Source: Pseudomonas maumuensis (GTDB lineage Bacteria > Pseudomonadota > Gammaproteobacteria > Pseudomonadales > Pseudomonadaceae). Taken from it: DNA of 64,000 nucleotides. Within the stretch, counting starts at the first letter, position 1. Each line of letters opens with the position of its first letter. Shown piece by piece: positions 63,848-64,000 of this stretch. The translations under genes and the position numbers were made by a program. The notes below the pieces were generated by a model. The model had not been told where the DNA came from, ran no database searches, and saw only the letters and a list, made by a program, of their open reading frames with translations. The stretch is from the NCBI RefSeq assembly GCF_019139675.1, contig NZ_CP077077.1, forward strand, positions 2,232,001 to 2,296,000. The letters are read 5' to 3'.

Positions 63848-64000
63848 TCAGGCACGAAACCGCAGCACCCGCGCCCCATCATATGGATCGACCAGGTAGT
63901 GCCCATGCACCCCGAACGTCCCCAACAACCGCTCCGGCGTCAGCACCGCCTCCGGCTTGCCTAGCGCAACCAACCGCCCCTGATCGAGCACGGCCAGCCG
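63848..64000 (-). CDS. ABC transporter ATP-binding protein (C-terminal end, cut by window)
   Basis: The last 50 codons of a minus-strand gene: RLAVLDQGRLVALGKPEAVL then LTPERLLGTFGVHGHYLVDP and a short tail. LxDGRxVAxGxPxEVLTxE is typical of the C-terminus of iron-siderophore/haem/cobalamin-type ABC ATPases (FecE/HmuV/BtuD-like). The Walker motifs lie outside the window, so the substrate is not known. Confidence 0.8.
   Translation of the reverse strand, partial: RLAVLDQGRLVALGKPEAVLTPERLLGTFGVHGHYLVDPYDGARVLRFRA

Overview
The window is chromosomal DNA of a Pseudomonas putida-group bacterium (P. mosselii / P. entomophila-like is my best guess). It is GC-rich. It carries P. putida-style palindromic REP elements around the motif GCGGGTTTGCCCCGCGAT, and the core gene order ftsK-lolA-rarA-crcB-serS-cysG followed by tusEBCD and a tRNA-Ser is typical of that group. 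Names rest on reading motifs and on memory of the families; no search was run. Both window ends cut genes: ftsK on the left and an ABC-transporter ATPase on the right.

Layout. 1-6201: housekeeping genes on the + strand. 6333-12132: leftward block of a glutathionyl-hydroquinone reductase, a TrpD2/YbiB-like protein overlapping tusE-tusB-tusC-tusD (tRNA 2-thiouridine sulfur relay), an NCS2 nucleobase permease and a Bax-inhibitor-1/YccA protein. 12233-12399: tRNA-Ser(UGA) with promoter and terminator. 12814-17043: a Tsx-like nucleoside channel, an AraC regulator, a TolC/NodT outer-membrane factor and a LuxR-type regulator. 17464-34001: specialised-metabolite region (below). 34135-38917: small conserved genes, a GST, a class C beta-lactamase and a BASS-family transporter. 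38944-47265: a type II secretion locus (gspI on the - strand, then gspG-K-L-M-D-E-F). 47316-54960: a YVTN propeller protein flanked by a 47-bp direct repeat, a LysR/monooxygenase pair, a DJ-1-like exported protein, an LspA paralogue, an amber-interrupted methyltransferase and the carboxy(nor)spermidine pair. 55441-64000: katG, an MHS-type transporter, lipoproteins including a putative surface nuclease, a diguanylate cyclase and small proteins.

The most interesting part is 17-34 kb. A LuxR regulator faces a two-module NRPS (C-A-T-C-A-T, no thioesterase; first adenylation pocket reads as leucine). A SufR-like regulator with a cysteine cluster then faces a tight seven-gene operon: O-methyltransferase, VOC protein, SUMF1-fold protein, GTP cyclohydrolase II, WD40 protein, small methyltransferase and RibD-like deaminase. 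A ToxA-like methyltransferase and an MFS exporter run towards it. The GTP cyclohydrolase II / WD40 / SUMF1 / deaminase / methyltransferase set is the toxoflavin (azapteridine) signature. Seven co-directional genes in a P. putida-group genome also recall the published psdABCDEFG locus for the pyrazolotriazine pseudoiodinine. Strong RsmA/CsrA-type sites (CANGGANG) overlap the ribosome-binding sites of both the operon's first gene and the NRPS, suggesting shared Gac/Rsm control.

Other notable signals are a perfect 12-bp LacI/PurR-type operator upstream of tsx, paired inverted motifs in the luxR-NRPS intergenic region, the 47-bp duplication of the gspF 3' end, an in-frame amber codon in a methyltransferase, and a 48-codon remnant of a VOC gene.
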